Source of the DNA: JANMEX01 sp043776635
GTDB lineage: Bacteria > Pseudomonadota > Alphaproteobacteria > Rhizobiales > Rhizobiaceae
Assembly (NCBI GenBank): GCA_043776635.1
Contig: JAYVRA010000093.1
Location: forward strand, 1-50,346
DNA length: 50,346 nucleotides
Direction of reading: 5' to 3'
Each line of letters starts with the position of its first letter. Positions within the stretch are counted from its first letter, which is position 1. Positions 24,233 to 33,901 of the stretch are shown piece after piece. A program made the translations under genes and the position numbers. Below the pieces are notes generated by a model, which was given only the letters and a program-made list of their open reading frames with translations, was not told the DNA's origin and did no database searches.

Positions 24233-24592
24233 TCAGCGCGGCTCGACAACCGTTACCTCGACATAATCCAAAACACCCGGCACCGGCGCATTCGGTTTGC
24301 GCACAGTAATTTCAGTCCTGGTAATCTGAGGAAAGGTTTCGCGCAGCGCCCGCGCCACGCGCAGGGCCAGCGCTTCAATCAGATATCGCCGCTCGCCCTT
24401 GATGATCTTTTCGATCACTTGGAAGGCCTTGCCGTAATCCACCGTGCCGTGAATGGAATCTTTTTCCATCGCATCACCTGCCGAAACGCTCAAACGCGCA
24501 TCAACATAAAAGCGTTGGCCCAAAAACTCCTCTTCATCATGCACACCATGACGGGCGAAGAATGCGCAGTTTTTCATGAAAATTTCGTACAT
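24233..24592 (-). CDS. folB: Dihydroneopterin aldolase
   Basis: Cleaves dihydroneopterin to hydroxymethyl-dihydropterin, the substrate of FolK. The 119 residues include the family pattern FFARHGVHDEEEFLGQRFYVD, the middle TVDYGKAFQVIEKIIKGERRYLIEALALRVARAL and the C-terminal VTVRKPNAPVPGVLDYVEV. I chose ATG 24592 (MYEIFMKN) because AAGGA lies at proper distance. The frame opens at a TTG 15 bases earlier, which overlaps the folP stop. It lies 11 bases downstream of folP, in one operon. Confidence 0.93.
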   Translation of the reverse strand: MYEIFMKNCAFFARHGVHDEEEFLGQRFYVDARLSVSAGDAMEKDSIHGTVDYGKAFQVIEKIIKGERRYLIEALALRVARALRETFPQITRTEITVRKPNAPVPGVLDYVEVTVVEPR

Positions 24593-24603
24593 TTGCCAGT
24601 CCT

Positions 24604-25458
24604 TCAAGCCCTAGCCGATGGTTTGCCCGGCGCACGTTTCAAATCCATCATAGCATCCGCTACCAAAAGCGCATCCCTGTTGAAAGCGACATTGTGCACC
24701 CGAAAAAGGTCAGCCCCCGCCAATCTTAAGATTGCCGACGAAGCGGCAGTCGCCACATCGCGCTCTTGCGCCTCGCGTCCGGTAACAGTGCCAAGAAACC
24801 GCTTGCGCGATGTGCCGACCATCAGCGGAAAACCAAGGTCTTTCAACTCGCGAAAGCGCACCATCAGCTCGATATTATCCTCGCTGGTTTCCTTCGCAAA
24901 CCCAAAGCCGGGATCAAGCACAATGGATTCCGTGGCGATGCCAGCCCTCATGGCGATTTCGAGAGAGTGGCGCAGAAAGTGCCGCTGGTCATCAATGGCA
25001 TCTGCAAGTTTGGCGCGATCCCGCCCCGTGTGCATGATGCACAGCCCTGCCCCGGTCTCTGCGGCTACGTTTGCAATGCCTTGTTCGCGCTGCAATCCCC
25101 ACACATCATTGACAATGTGCGCACCCGCCAGCACCGCCAACCGCGCTGTCTCCTCGCGGTAAGTATCAATGGATATAATCGTCTCGCCCGCCAACGCCTC
25201 GATAACCGGCAGTACGCGGCGTTGCTCATCTATAGCGCTGACAGTAACTGCATTCGGCTTTGTGGATTCGCCGCCAATATCAATGATCGTCGCGCCATCT
25301 GCCAGCATAGCGCGGGCTTGGGTAAGCGCCGCATCAACCTGCGCAAACTGCCCGCCATCAGAAAAACTATCTGGCGTGACGTTAAGAATGCCCATGATAA
25401 TCGCTTCTCGCCCGAGCCGAAGGGTGCGGTCATGCGCGAGTTGCCAAGTGGTGTTCAT
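24604..25458 (-). CDS. folP: Dihydropteroate synthase
   Basis: Joins p-aminobenzoate to hydroxymethyl-dihydropterin pyrophosphate to give dihydropteroate, the sulfonamide target step. The 284-residue TIM barrel shows IMGILNVTPDSFSDGG, ATIIDIGGESTKP, ISIDTYREETA, HIVNDVWG, the LDPGFGFAKE loop and VGTSRKRFLG. The pterin- and sulfonamide-site loops look standard. It is the first gene of the folP-folB group on the minus strand, with folK further downstream past the broken BrnA-like gene. Confidence 0.96.
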   Translation of the reverse strand: MNTTWQLAHDRTLRLGREAIIMGILNVTPDSFSDGGQFAQVDAALTQARAMLADGATIIDIGGESTKPNAVTVSAIDEQRRVLPVIEALAGETIISIDTYREETARLAVLAGAHIVNDVWGLQREQGIANVAAETGAGLCIMHTGRDRAKLADAIDDQRHFLRHSLEIAMRAGIATESIVLDPGFGFAKETSEDNIELMVRFRELKDLGFPLMVGTSRKRFLGTVTGREAQERDVATAASSAILRLAGADLFRVHNVAFNRDALLVADAMMDLKRAPGKPSARA

Positions 25459-25476
25459 ATGTCTGGGAACCGGTTT

Positions 25477-25746
25477 TCAATCATAGATGTTGCTTCGGTG
25501 TCCAGCATTGACGACGGGGGTCTTAACCAATTTGTCCTGAATTTCGCAAATTTTGCGATAGTCGCCAACGCGATATCGCCACGGTTCGCCAAGCCTTGAC
25601 CCGGTCAGCGCGACACCAAGTGCTCTGGGGTTGTCCGAACTTGCAACACGTTCAAATAGAAAAAAAAGTATGCGGCGTGCCGGTCCGGAGCCTAGTTTTT
25701 CGATTTTCTTCTCGGCAACTCGAGAAAGCTCATTTTTCCATACCAT
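25477..25746 (-). CDS. RelE-type mRNA interferase toxin
   Basis: An 89-residue RelE/ParE-superfamily toxin: MVWKNELSRVAEKKIEKLG, then ARRILFFLFERV, GSRLGEPWRYRVGDYRKICEIQD and a C-terminal VVNAGHRSNIYD. The conserved core (LGEPWRYRVGDYR) and the Arg/Tyr end fit the ribosome-dependent RelE branch. It overlaps its antitoxin gene by 17 bases and lies immediately upstream of folP in the direction of transcription. The common C-terminal VxxxGHRxxVY is intact, so it should be active. Confidence 0.85.
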   Translation of the reverse strand: MVWKNELSRVAEKKIEKLGSGPARRILFFLFERVASSDNPRALGVALTGSRLGEPWRYRVGDYRKICEIQDKLVKTPVVNAGHRSNIYD

Positions 25747-25957
25747 ACCGCTTCATCACTTCTTCCAATGGAACGGTAGTTATCTTTCCTGACTTTATAT
25801 CTTCCAAAAAATTTTCTGCATCATAAAAGTTCTCAATATCCTCCAAATGCTGCAAAATTGCTTGGCGCGCGTAATAAGTTTTCGTCCGCCCCGTGCGCTT
25901 GGCCAGCTCATCCAGACGGGCTTCGATCTCTTCAGGTAGCCGTATTGCAAGCAACAA
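25730..25957 (-). CDS. RelB-type ribbon-helix-helix antitoxin
   Basis: A 75-residue protein. The N-terminal LLAIRLPEEIEARLDELAKRTGRTKTYYARQAILQHLEDIE is a clear ribbon-helix-helix DNA-binding domain of the RelB/DUF6290 type. The C-terminal NFLEDIKSGKITTVPLEEVMKRYGME resembles toxin-binding tails. GAAGGAG stands upstream of the start. A repeated motif in its promoter may be the operator. Confidence 0.85.
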   Translation of the reverse strand: MLLAIRLPEEIEARLDELAKRTGRTKTYYARQAILQHLEDIENFYDAENFLEDIKSGKITTVPLEEVMKRYGMEK

Positions 25958-25970
25958 AAAACTCCTTCGC

Positions 25971-26022
25971 TATACGAATATAGCAAGGGATCGTGGTCGT
26001 CTATTGATATGATACGAATATA
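25971..26022 (-). promoter_or_regulatory. Operator-like direct repeats before relB-like gene
   Basis: ATACGAATATA occurs at 25972-25982 and again at 26012-26022, 40 bases apart, about four helical turns. The gene-proximal copy extends to CTATA-TTCG-TATAG on the minus strand, a short palindrome. Position and repetition fit autoregulation by the ribbon-helix-helix antitoxin. Confidence 0.5.
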
Positions 26023-26075
26023 AGTCACTACCCTGGCAGACATATAGAGGTTGGCAGATCAATATCTTACAAAAA

Positions 26076-27122
26076 TCATATCTTGAAATCCGTGTCATTT
26101 CCCACACCCAGCTTCTTCTGCAAATTGGTCGATGAGGTCGTGTACTGGAACACGATGCGCTCGCCCGGGTTACAGATGCGCTTGGCGGCTTGCGTCATCA
26201 ACGCGGCTTCGTGGAAACCGGACAGGATGAGCTTTAGCTTGCCCGGATACCAGTTGATATCGCCAATAGCGAAAATGCCGGGTGTAGTGGTTTGAAATTT
26301 TTCAGTGTCCACATGGATAAGGTTTTGCTCAAGATTGAGGCCCCAATCAGCTATCGGGCCAAGCTTCATGGTGAGCCCGAAAAACGGCAACATGCGCGTG
26401 GCATTGATGACTTTCTCGCCGTCCGCCGCCTTGATGGTGACGGATGAAAGCTGGCCGTCTTCGCCGTGCAGAGCGGAAAGCTGACCCGCCTCAAACTTCA
26501 TCTTACCGGCCTCCACCAGCGCAAACATCTTTTTAACGCTATCAGGCGCGGCCTTAAATTCCGGACGGCGATGCATCAGCGTCACACTTTTAGCAACAGG
26601 CTGAAGGTTCAGCGTCCAGTCCAGCGCACTGTCGCCACCGCCGACAATGAGCACATCCTGATCACGGAATTCTTCGATGCGGCGAACCGCGTAATATACA
26701 CTCTTGCCTTCGAAAGCCTCAATGCCTGGAACCGGCGGGCGCTTTGGCTGGAACGAACCTCCGCCAGCCGCAATCACCACGACCTTGGACAGGAACACTT
26801 CGCCCTCGTCCGTCACAGTGCGGAAACGACCGTCCTCTTCCTTGGACAATTCCGAAACCATGCGGTTGAAATGAAATGTCGGGTGGAATGGACGGATCTG
26901 CTCCATGAGCTTATCAGTCAGCGCCTGGCCGGAAATTTCAGGCCACGCTGGAATGTCGTAAATCGGCTTTTCAGGATAAAGCTCAGCACATTGCCCGCCC
27001 GGACGGTCGAGAATGTCGATCAAATGGCATTTCAAATCATATAAACCAAGCTCAAACACCGCAAAAAGGCCAACTGGCCCGGCGCCAATGATTACAATAT
27101 CGGTCTCAATTGCAGCAGTCAT
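26076..27122 (-). CDS. Ferredoxin--NADP+ reductase, thioredoxin-reductase-like type
   Basis: A 348-residue FAD-dependent reductase. The FAD-binding IIGAGPVGLFAVFELGL and PGGQCAELYPEKPIYDIP near residue 45, NADPH-binding VLIVGGGDSALDW near 165 and TPGIFAIGDINWYPGKLKLILSGFHEA are present. No CxxC redox pair is seen, which separates it from thioredoxin reductase and fits the TrxR-like ferredoxin:NADP+ reductases. The C-terminal extension VFQYTTSST is typical. I chose ATG 27122, since the frame opening at 27128 is a TTG six bases earlier. A [2Fe-2S] ferredoxin gene lies just upstream on the same strand and is the likely redox partner. Confidence 0.88.
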   Translation of the reverse strand: MTAAIETDIVIIGAGPVGLFAVFELGLYDLKCHLIDILDRPGGQCAELYPEKPIYDIPAWPEISGQALTDKLMEQIRPFHPTFHFNRMVSELSKEEDGRFRTVTDEGEVFLSKVVVIAAGGGSFQPKRPPVPGIEAFEGKSVYYAVRRIEEFRDQDVLIVGGGDSALDWTLNLQPVAKSVTLMHRRPEFKAAPDSVKKMFALVEAGKMKFEAGQLSALHGEDGQLSSVTIKAADGEKVINATRMLPFFGLTMKLGPIADWGLNLEQNLIHVDTEKFQTTTPGIFAIGDINWYPGKLKLILSGFHEAALMTQAAKRICNPGERIVFQYTTSSTNLQKKLGVGNDTDFKI

Positions 27123-27237
27123 GATCAAATGTCCGTATGGGAGGGTGGTTTAGTACGTGTGTGCGATTAACCGCATCTGGCAGCCGTCTGGAAGCAAATT
27201 CATTCCGGAAATGCCAAGATATCCGGAATTTTTGTCC

Positions 27238-27558
27238 TTACGCCTGCCGCTCAGGGATAGAAACAACCAAACCCGCAAGCGCATCGTTCACCTTGATTTG
27301 GCAGGACAGGCGCGAATTGGGGCGCACATCATAGGCAAAATCGAGCATGTCCTCTTCCATCGCCTGCGGCTTGCCGACGACATCAGCAAACGCATCATCG
27401 ACATAGACATGACAAGTCGCGCAAGCACAGGCGCCGCCGCATTCAGCATCAATGCCGGGCACGGCGTTCTTGATAGCGTTTTCCATCACAGTCGAACCAT
27501 TAACGGCATCAACGTCAAAACGGGTGCCATCAAAGGCAATAAAAGTAAGTTTGGTCAT
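27238..27558 (-). CDS. [2Fe-2S] ferredoxin, adrenodoxin type
   Basis: A 106-residue ferredoxin with cluster ligands Cys40, Cys46, Cys49 and Cys86 in the C-x5-C-x2-C-x36-C spacing of the adrenodoxin/FdxB class. The acidic stretch MEEDMLDFAYDVRPNSRLSCQI is characteristic. It sits 115 bases upstream of the reductase gene on the same strand. The pair could feed electrons to a cytochrome P450, an oxygenase or Fe-S assembly. No such partner is in the window. Confidence 0.92.
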   Translation of the reverse strand: MTKLTFIAFDGTRFDVDAVNGSTVMENAIKNAVPGIDAECGGACACATCHVYVDDAFADVVGKPQAMEEDMLDFAYDVRPNSRLSCQIKVNDALAGLVVSIPERQA

Positions 27559-27636
27559 CGTTCACCTGACAAATTTTGTTGGCAGGGAGATATAGGCTTA
27601 TGCGCAATAGTCAATCGGGCACGCGGTCGCGCCGAC

Positions 27637-27984
27637 CTATCTGTTGATGGCGGCAATAAAATTCAGGACTTGAGCAATTTCATCTTCAAGATCACGCAAA
27701 AGCGCACTATTGAGCGGCGCCTTCTCCATGCGCCCGGCAACATCGGCCACACGAAAAGCGCCGACACTGGCAGCCGTGCCGCGAATAGTATGCGCCAATC
27801 GCTTGCGCTCGTCGGCATTGGAAAGCGCAATGCTGACCTTCGCGCCTGACATTTGGCGGGCAAACATGCCGAGAATTTCCGCTTCCAACGCACGGTCGCC
27901 CATAGTTTGGCGTGCAAGATGAACCAGATCCACCGGTCTGCTAAAGGCTGACGCGGGTTCAGGGTGTTTGAGTTGGGCTTGCAT
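27637..27984 (-). CDS. HPt-domain phosphotransfer protein
   Basis: A 115-residue single-domain histidine phosphotransferase. The phosphorylatable His65 lies in LAHTIRGTAASVGAFRVAD, the standard HPt helix motif. There is no kinase or receiver part, so it must take phosphate from a hybrid kinase encoded elsewhere. CckA in this window is a candidate on grounds of proximity only, as the known CckA partner ChpT belongs to another family. Confidence 0.85.
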   Translation of the reverse strand: MQAQLKHPEPASAFSRPVDLVHLARQTMGDRALEAEILGMFARQMSGAKVSIALSNADERKRLAHTIRGTAASVGAFRVADVAGRMEKAPLNSALLRDLEDEIAQVLNFIAAINR

Positions 27985-28082
27985 AAGAGTTTACCATCCA
28001 ATGACGCGGGAACAAGGTATGGTTGGATTTTAGCGGCAGATAGTTAAAATTGTCTATTTTTTGGTATCACATTTACCGATAC

Positions 28083-28547
28083 TCAAGGCTGTGGCCAACG
28101 ATCCGTATCATGATCCGGATGTTGAAGGTTTTGTACTGATTGCAAAAACTCAAAGGCCGGTGATCCAGGTGCATCATCACGAAACGGCAGGTCATGTAAG
28201 CCATCGGTGAACGAAAGCTTGTCCGCTGCGTTAACCTGCAAAACCGGCGCGGCATCTTCAGGCCTGTCAAGTGAACCGATTGCGACCTCTAGCGGACCAC
28301 CGTAATCATAAGTGAATGGTGTGCCACATACGCCGCAAAATCCACGTTTGACTTTGTCGGATGAGGCAAAAATCTGTCTTTCGCCGCGTGTCCACACAAG
28401 TCCGTGGGCCGTGACCAACGGGCCGTAAAACCCGCCAAAAGCCTTTTGGCACATGCGGCAATTGCAAAGATGCGCCGTATCGGCTTGCACTTCCGTAGAA
28501 TAACGCACCGCACCGCATTGGCACCCGCCGGATTTGGATGGGGTCAT
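28083..28547 (-). CDS. GFA/CENP-V-domain protein
   Basis: A 154-residue zinc-binding protein of the glutathione-dependent formaldehyde-activating (GFA) family. Its Cys pattern is GGCQCGAVRY, HLCNCRMCQKAFGG and GFCGVCGTPF, with the last two providing the structural zinc site. Most members are not true formaldehyde-activating enzymes, so the substrate is unknown. The start overlaps the stop of the DUF559 gene (ATGA), implying coupling. Confidence 0.88.
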   Translation of the reverse strand: MTPSKSGGCQCGAVRYSTEVQADTAHLCNCRMCQKAFGGFYGPLVTAHGLVWTRGERQIFASSDKVKRGFCGVCGTPFTYDYGGPLEVAIGSLDRPEDAAPVLQVNAADKLSFTDGLHDLPFRDDAPGSPAFEFLQSVQNLQHPDHDTDRWPQP

Positions 28548-28867
28548 TGGAGTGACCTTTCTTCTGAGGCAATGACGATGTGGTTACACACGTCCTCAAT
28601 GTCTTTCAACACGTCATTGTTTGTAATGCGAAGCACTGTCCAGCCGGATTGCTCCATGAAAGCAGTACGCCTTGCATCGTAGGCCTGCGTTTCGGGATCG
28701 TTATGCTGTGCGCCGTCCACCTCGACAATAAGGCGTCTTTCGGGACAAGCGAAATCGACGATGTAGTCGGCAACGGGAAACTGGCGGCGAAAACCAAGCT
28801 CCAAGAGGCGATGGGCGCGCACAGCATTCCATAGTTTCAATTCGGCATCCGTCATGACCTTGCGCAT
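28544..28867 (-). CDS. DUF559 (Vsr/MutH-like fold) nuclease-domain protein
   Basis: A 107-residue protein of the DUF559 family, a small PD-(D/E)xK-type endonuclease fold related to Vsr. Visible are MTDAELKLWNAVRAHRLLELGFRRQFPVADYIVDFACPERRLIVEVDGAQH, where D (YIVDF), E and D (VEVDG) form the presumed metal site, and the C-terminal GWTVLRITNNDVL. It overlaps the GFA gene by 4 bases. No methyltransferase gene is nearby, so no restriction-modification system is suggested. Its cellular role is unknown. Confidence 0.88.
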   Translation of the reverse strand: MRKVMTDAELKLWNAVRAHRLLELGFRRQFPVADYIVDFACPERRLIVEVDGAQHNDPETQAYDARRTAFMEQSGWTVLRITNNDVLKDIEDVCNHIVIASEERSLQ

Positions 28868-28992
28868 TGATTTCGCGTTTTTCGCAAGCGCGGGGGAACA
28901 AGATCATGCGGCATGGGATTGCCTTATGCAGGAGAGTTTACGTCGGGGCGTTGTATTTTCTGTCAGCAAATTCGGCGCTACGGATTGCAAGC

Positions 28993-30495
<1,503 letters not shown>

Positions 30496-30974
30496 GGTAA
30501 TGCTTTCTCAAAGTCCGCCAGCCGGAACCTTTTCCGATATTACTTAAAGAACATGAGTCGAAAACGGCCGGCCAGTAAATGCTAGCGAATAATTCTGGTG
30601 CTACAAATGGCGCAAAAGCGCTTTGCCGTTTTCATGTGTTTAGCATCGCGCGTTCGCATTGCGCGGTCAAGTGCCGGATATTTTCAAAATAGTTTCAAAA
30701 AACTACCGGCATACCCCAAACGGGTGATGCGCAGAGTTTCAATCTGCCGCAACGTAACCCCGACGCTGGACGTGAATACGCTCCGGCCTTGCAGATCCCG
30801 GGCTAATTGCGCCCCACTCAATGCCCGGGCTAGCCGTCTGCCTTCCTTCGGACCGGAATGCAGACGGCTAATTTCGTCAAATTCCATAAAATCACGTTTT
30901 ACTTGATGCAATGCCCGTTTTAGTGCCACAAGCGCGAAACAAATTATTTCGCCGGTTATGCTGGACCTCGAATC
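30496..30974. other. Intergenic region with strong hairpin, no convincing gene
   Basis: About 480 bases between divergent cysS and map. A minus-strand frame (30684-31076) exists, but it runs antisense into map, and nothing in it looks like a known protein. The region holds a structured element at 30831-30870 and a duplicated CCCGGGCTA (30798 and 30824). Promoters for both flanking genes must lie here. Confidence 0.5.
30831..30870. repeat. 11-bp perfect inverted repeat, hairpin
   Basis: TAGCCGTCTGC (30831-30841) and GCAGACGGCTA (30860-30870) are perfectly complementary around an 18-base loop that itself contains TTCC and GGAA able to pair. No T-run follows on either strand, so it is not an ordinary terminator. 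A small RNA, an mRNA leader structure or a palindromic repeat element are possible. Confidence 0.55.
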
Positions 30975-31802
30975 ATGATGACATATCTTGACGCAGCGCT
31001 TGCCCCGCTCAAAAACACCGGGCAAATCCGCTTGCATGGCAGCGAGGCGTTTTATGGTATGCACAAGGCTGGACAACTAACGGCTCGGGTTTTGGATGCC
31101 TTGGCAGACATGGTTCAGCCGGGCGTAACGACCGGCTCTTTGGATCGCTTCATCTATGAGTTTGGCGCGGACCAAGGCGGCCTACCCGCAACGCTGAACT
31201 ATCGCGGTTATACAAAGTCATCCTGCACCTCGATCAACCACGTTGTTTGTCATGGTATTCCTGATGACAAACCGTTGCGTGAAGGCGAAATTGTCAATGT
31301 TGACGTGACTTATGTTGTCGATGGCTGGCATGGCGATTCCAGCCGGATGTATCCGGTCGGGCGGGTTAACCGCTCGGCTGAACGGTTGATGGAAGTGACT
31401 TACGAGTGCCTGATGCGCGGGATTCAAGCGGTGCGTCCGGGTTCCAAAACCGGTGCCATTGGCGCGGCCATTCAAACTTATGCTGAAAAAGAGCGCTGTT
31501 CTGTCGTGCGCGATTTCTGCGGCCACGGCATCGGCCAGCTTTTCCACGATGCCCCCAATATATTGCATTACGGCGCGCCAAACGAAGGCGTGGAAATGCG
31601 CGAGGGTATGATTTTCACCATCGAACCAATGATAAATCTTGGCCGCCCGCATGTAAAAGTGCTGGCAGACGGCTGGACAGCCGTGACACGCGACCGGTCA
31701 TTGTCGGCACAGTACGAACATACGGTTGGTGTTACATCTAAAGGGTGTGAAATATTCACAACGTCGCCAAAAGGCCTCGACCATCCGGGAATTTCGTTCT
31801 AA
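30975..31802 (+). CDS. map: Methionine aminopeptidase, type I
   Basis: Removes the initiator methionine from new proteins. The 275 residues show the five metal ligands in their standard contexts: Asp in VNVDVTYVVDGWHGDSSRMY (two), His in GHGIGQLFHDAPNI, Glu in MIFTIEPM and Glu in AQYEHTVGV. CHGIPDDKPLREGEIVNVD is typical. Upstream is the structured intergenic region. radC follows 22 bases after the stop, a pairing common in Hyphomicrobiales. Confidence 0.96.
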   Translation: MMTYLDAALAPLKNTGQIRLHGSEAFYGMHKAGQLTARVLDALADMVQPGVTTGSLDRFIYEFGADQGGLPATLNYRGYTKSSCTSINHVVCHGIPDDKPLREGEIVNVDVTYVVDGWHGDSSRMYPVGRVNRSAERLMEVTYECLMRGIQAVRPGSKTGAIGAAIQTYAEKERCSVVRDFCGHGIGQLFHDAPNILHYGAPNEGVEMREGMIFTIEPMINLGRPHVKVLADGWTAVTRDRSLSAQYEHTVGVTSKGCEIFTTSPKGLDHPGISF

Positions 31803-31824
31803 CTTCTCACCGGCAGGGTGAAGC

Positions 31825-32601
31825 ATGAATAAGTATGACAACTTAACGACCGACGGATTTGACGAAGCGCGCCAAAGACAGGATGCAGGGTTTACTTTTG
31901 CCTCCACCGGCGCGGCGGCCGCTGGCATGAACGATGATCTGGCAGGGCATAGGACACGCCTTCGCTCGCGATTTAAAGTTGCAGGCGACGCCGGGCTGGC
32001 GGATTATGAGCTCTTGGAAATGCTATTATTCCGCACAATTCTTCGCGCGGACACTAAGCCGATTGCCAAAGCGCTCATCAAAAAATTTCACTCGCTCGGC
32101 GGTGTGTTTGCGGCTTCCGAGCGCTTGCTTTGCGAGGTACCTGGCGTTGGTGAGGCCATTGCGCTTGATTTGAAACTGGTATTTGCGGCCTCACAACGGT
32201 TAATGAAAACCGAGATTACCGGACGCGAGGTATTGGGATCATGGAGCCAAGTCATCGGCTATTGCCGCGCCAGCATGGCTTTTGAAAGCCGCGAACAATT
32301 CCGTATATTGTTTCTGGACAAGAAGAATGTGCTAATCGCCGACGAAGTGCAGCAAACCGGAACCGTCGACCATACGCCGGTTTATCCGCGCGAGGTGGTA
32401 AAACGCGCATTGGAGCTGGCGGCGACGGCGATTATTTTAGTCCATAACCATCCATCAGGCGATCCGACACCCTCCCGCGCCGACATTGAAATGACGCGCA
32501 CCGTAATTGATACTGCAAAGCCGCTGGGCATTTTGGTGCATGATCATATCATCATCGGGCGCGAGGGCCACGCGAGCTTAAAGGGCTTACAATTGATGTA
32601 A
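31825..32601 (+). CDS. radC: RadC-family (UPF0758) JAB-domain protein
   Basis: A 258-residue member of the RadC family. A helix-hairpin-helix-like region (LCEVPGVGEAIALDLKLVF) precedes the MPN/JAB metal site VHNHPSGDPTPSRADIEMTR near residue 207 and HDHIIIGREGHASLKGLQLM. The N-terminal 35 residues (DGFDEARQRQDAGFTFASTG) are variable. The link to DNA repair is weak in the literature, so the function remains open. It is cotranscribed with map. Confidence 0.93.
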   Translation: MNKYDNLTTDGFDEARQRQDAGFTFASTGAAAAGMNDDLAGHRTRLRSRFKVAGDAGLADYELLEMLLFRTILRADTKPIAKALIKKFHSLGGVFAASERLLCEVPGVGEAIALDLKLVFAASQRLMKTEITGREVLGSWSQVIGYCRASMAFESREQFRILFLDKKNVLIADEVQQTGTVDHTPVYPREVVKRALELAATAIILVHNHPSGDPTPSRADIEMTRTVIDTAKPLGILVHDHIIIGREGHASLKGLQLM

Positions 32602-32770
32602 CCTTATCACAGCGCTCAGTCGTTGATGTAAACCCTAACCGTTCGATCCCGGCAGGCAGTTGAAGGCATGCCCGTAACCAGGGACTATCTAATATGTTGT
32701 ATTTTCCTACCCGCCATACCGGAAAATCCAGCAAAGTCGCTTTCCAAGATCCGCTTCGGACAGGAAAAAG

Positions 32771-33322
32771 CTACTCGCAGCGAACCCAAGTTAGTGCTTG
32801 ATAATGACCAGTGCTAAAAGTTCCGGTCGTCTTTTGGGCAGCAAAATTTATGCTCATGCGCGTCCGGACATTACCACTGGCATAGATCGGTGTGGTGCGT
32901 TCGGCGAACGTGGCACCGCTGTTTTGGTCAAATCCGGAAAACAATACTTGGCGTGTTACATTTGTATTGGCATCGAATGGTCCAACATCAAAAACGGGCG
33001 GCGTGGTAACTGAGAGCTGATAAGTACCAATCGAGTTCACGTCGGCCATACCAGACGTGCCACCAGCGAATTTCGAAGACATTTGTTTCACATCCGGGCT
33101 GACTTTCAAGCCACCGGTCTGCGTAACAACGATAGTGCAAGCACCGGCAGTTGGAATATTGCCGACAAATACAACATTTCCATACGCGGCGAATGAGGGA
33201 GTGGCAAAAACAAAGAGTGTAGCGGCGAAGGAGATTGCAATCGCGGCCCGGTCGGCAAAGCATTGCCTTGGAGCGATGGAGACCGCCCTTCTTTTCGATG
33301 TATTGCTCATACCCTGCGTCAT
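32771..33322 (-). CDS. Exported RCE-tailed protein 4 (fibre-subunit-like)
   Basis: Last and most divergent of four paralogues in this cluster. The 183 residues have a long N-terminal region with a signal peptide (hydrophobic run AIAISFAATLFVFATPSFA), then AYGNVVFVGNIPTAGACTIVVTQTGGLKVSPDVKQMSSKFAGG and a C-terminal GTFSTGHYQALTWVRCE. Like its relatives it has one Cys near the mature N-terminus and a Cys as next-to-last residue, probably disulfide-linked. Beta-rich composition suggests an immunoglobulin-like or pilin-like fold. No family name can be given with confidence. A second in-frame ATG lies four codons downstream. Confidence 0.8.
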   Translation of the reverse strand: MTQGMSNTSKRRAVSIAPRQCFADRAAIAISFAATLFVFATPSFAAYGNVVFVGNIPTAGACTIVVTQTGGLKVSPDVKQMSSKFAGGTSGMADVNSIGTYQLSVTTPPVFDVGPFDANTNVTRQVLFSGFDQNSGATFAERTTPIYASGNVRTRMSINFAAQKTTGTFSTGHYQALTWVRCE

Positions 33323-33379
33323 TCATTTTCTCTTTTTTAGACCACCTTATTTTTTGGCGGTTCTATTTAGTCTCAAATC

Positions 33380-33895
33380 TCACTCACATCTTAGCGTTAG
33401 TTCCGCCCTGTATCGTCCTGCTGGAAACGGACCGGATTGCTTGGCCGCCTCAAGATTTATTTCAATTTTGGTCAATCCGCTTTTCAGTTTCACCCGGCTA
33501 TCACCCGGTGCATCCCCGAAACTTGTCTTGCCCCTACCCGATATTGTCGTTGTAAAAACAACATCAGAATTTCCGCCATTCGGTGCCAACGAAAAACCGT
33601 TGGGCCTGTCTGTAGAAACGTAGAACGAACCGGTGTTCGTTGTCAGATCTACCCTTCCCGGTTCACCGCCGTATCCTTGAGAGGATAGTTTGGTTGCACC
33701 CACATTCGCTGTCATCAAGCCTGTTGTCTGAACAACAATTTCACAAAACTGCTGCCCCGGCACCGCAGTAGCCGCTGAAGTAAAATCGTTGGCAAAGTCT
33801 GAGCTCACCGCCGTTTGTGACAACGCCAGGCCCCCGGTTCCTAATAAAATCAACGCTGCTACCGGCAACTTTGCGCTTTTGATCCAGCAGCTCAC
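33380..33895 (-). CDS. Exported RCE-tailed protein 3 (fibre-subunit-like)
   Basis: A 171-residue protein with signal peptide (LPVAALILLGTGGLALSQT). The mature part reads QQFCEIVVQTTGLMTANVGATKLSSQGYGGEPGR at the N-terminal half and KQSGPFPAGRYRAELTLRCE at the end, aligning with the other three RCE-tailed proteins at the first Cys, the NVG-T-LSS motif, the GxFPxGxY motif and the terminal RCE. It differs from paralogues 1 and 2 in having more charged residues. It starts 7 bases after the stop of the Lys/Ala-rich protein gene, so it is in the same transcript. Confidence 0.82.
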   Translation of the reverse strand: MSCWIKSAKLPVAALILLGTGGLALSQTAVSSDFANDFTSAATAVPGQQFCEIVVQTTGLMTANVGATKLSSQGYGGEPGRVDLTTNTGSFYVSTDRPNGFSLAPNGGNSDVVFTTTISGRGKTSFGDAPGDSRVKLKSGLTKIEINLEAAKQSGPFPAGRYRAELTLRCE

Positions 33896-33901
33896 GAAAC
33901 G

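Noticed and set aside
28544..28867. Restriction-modification system around the DUF559 nuclease
   Set aside because: No DNA methyltransferase or specificity gene is near. DUF559 genes are commonly solitary.
30684..31076. Minus-strand frame of 130 residues before map
   Set aside because: It runs antisense into the conserved start of map and shows no known motif or ribosome binding site.
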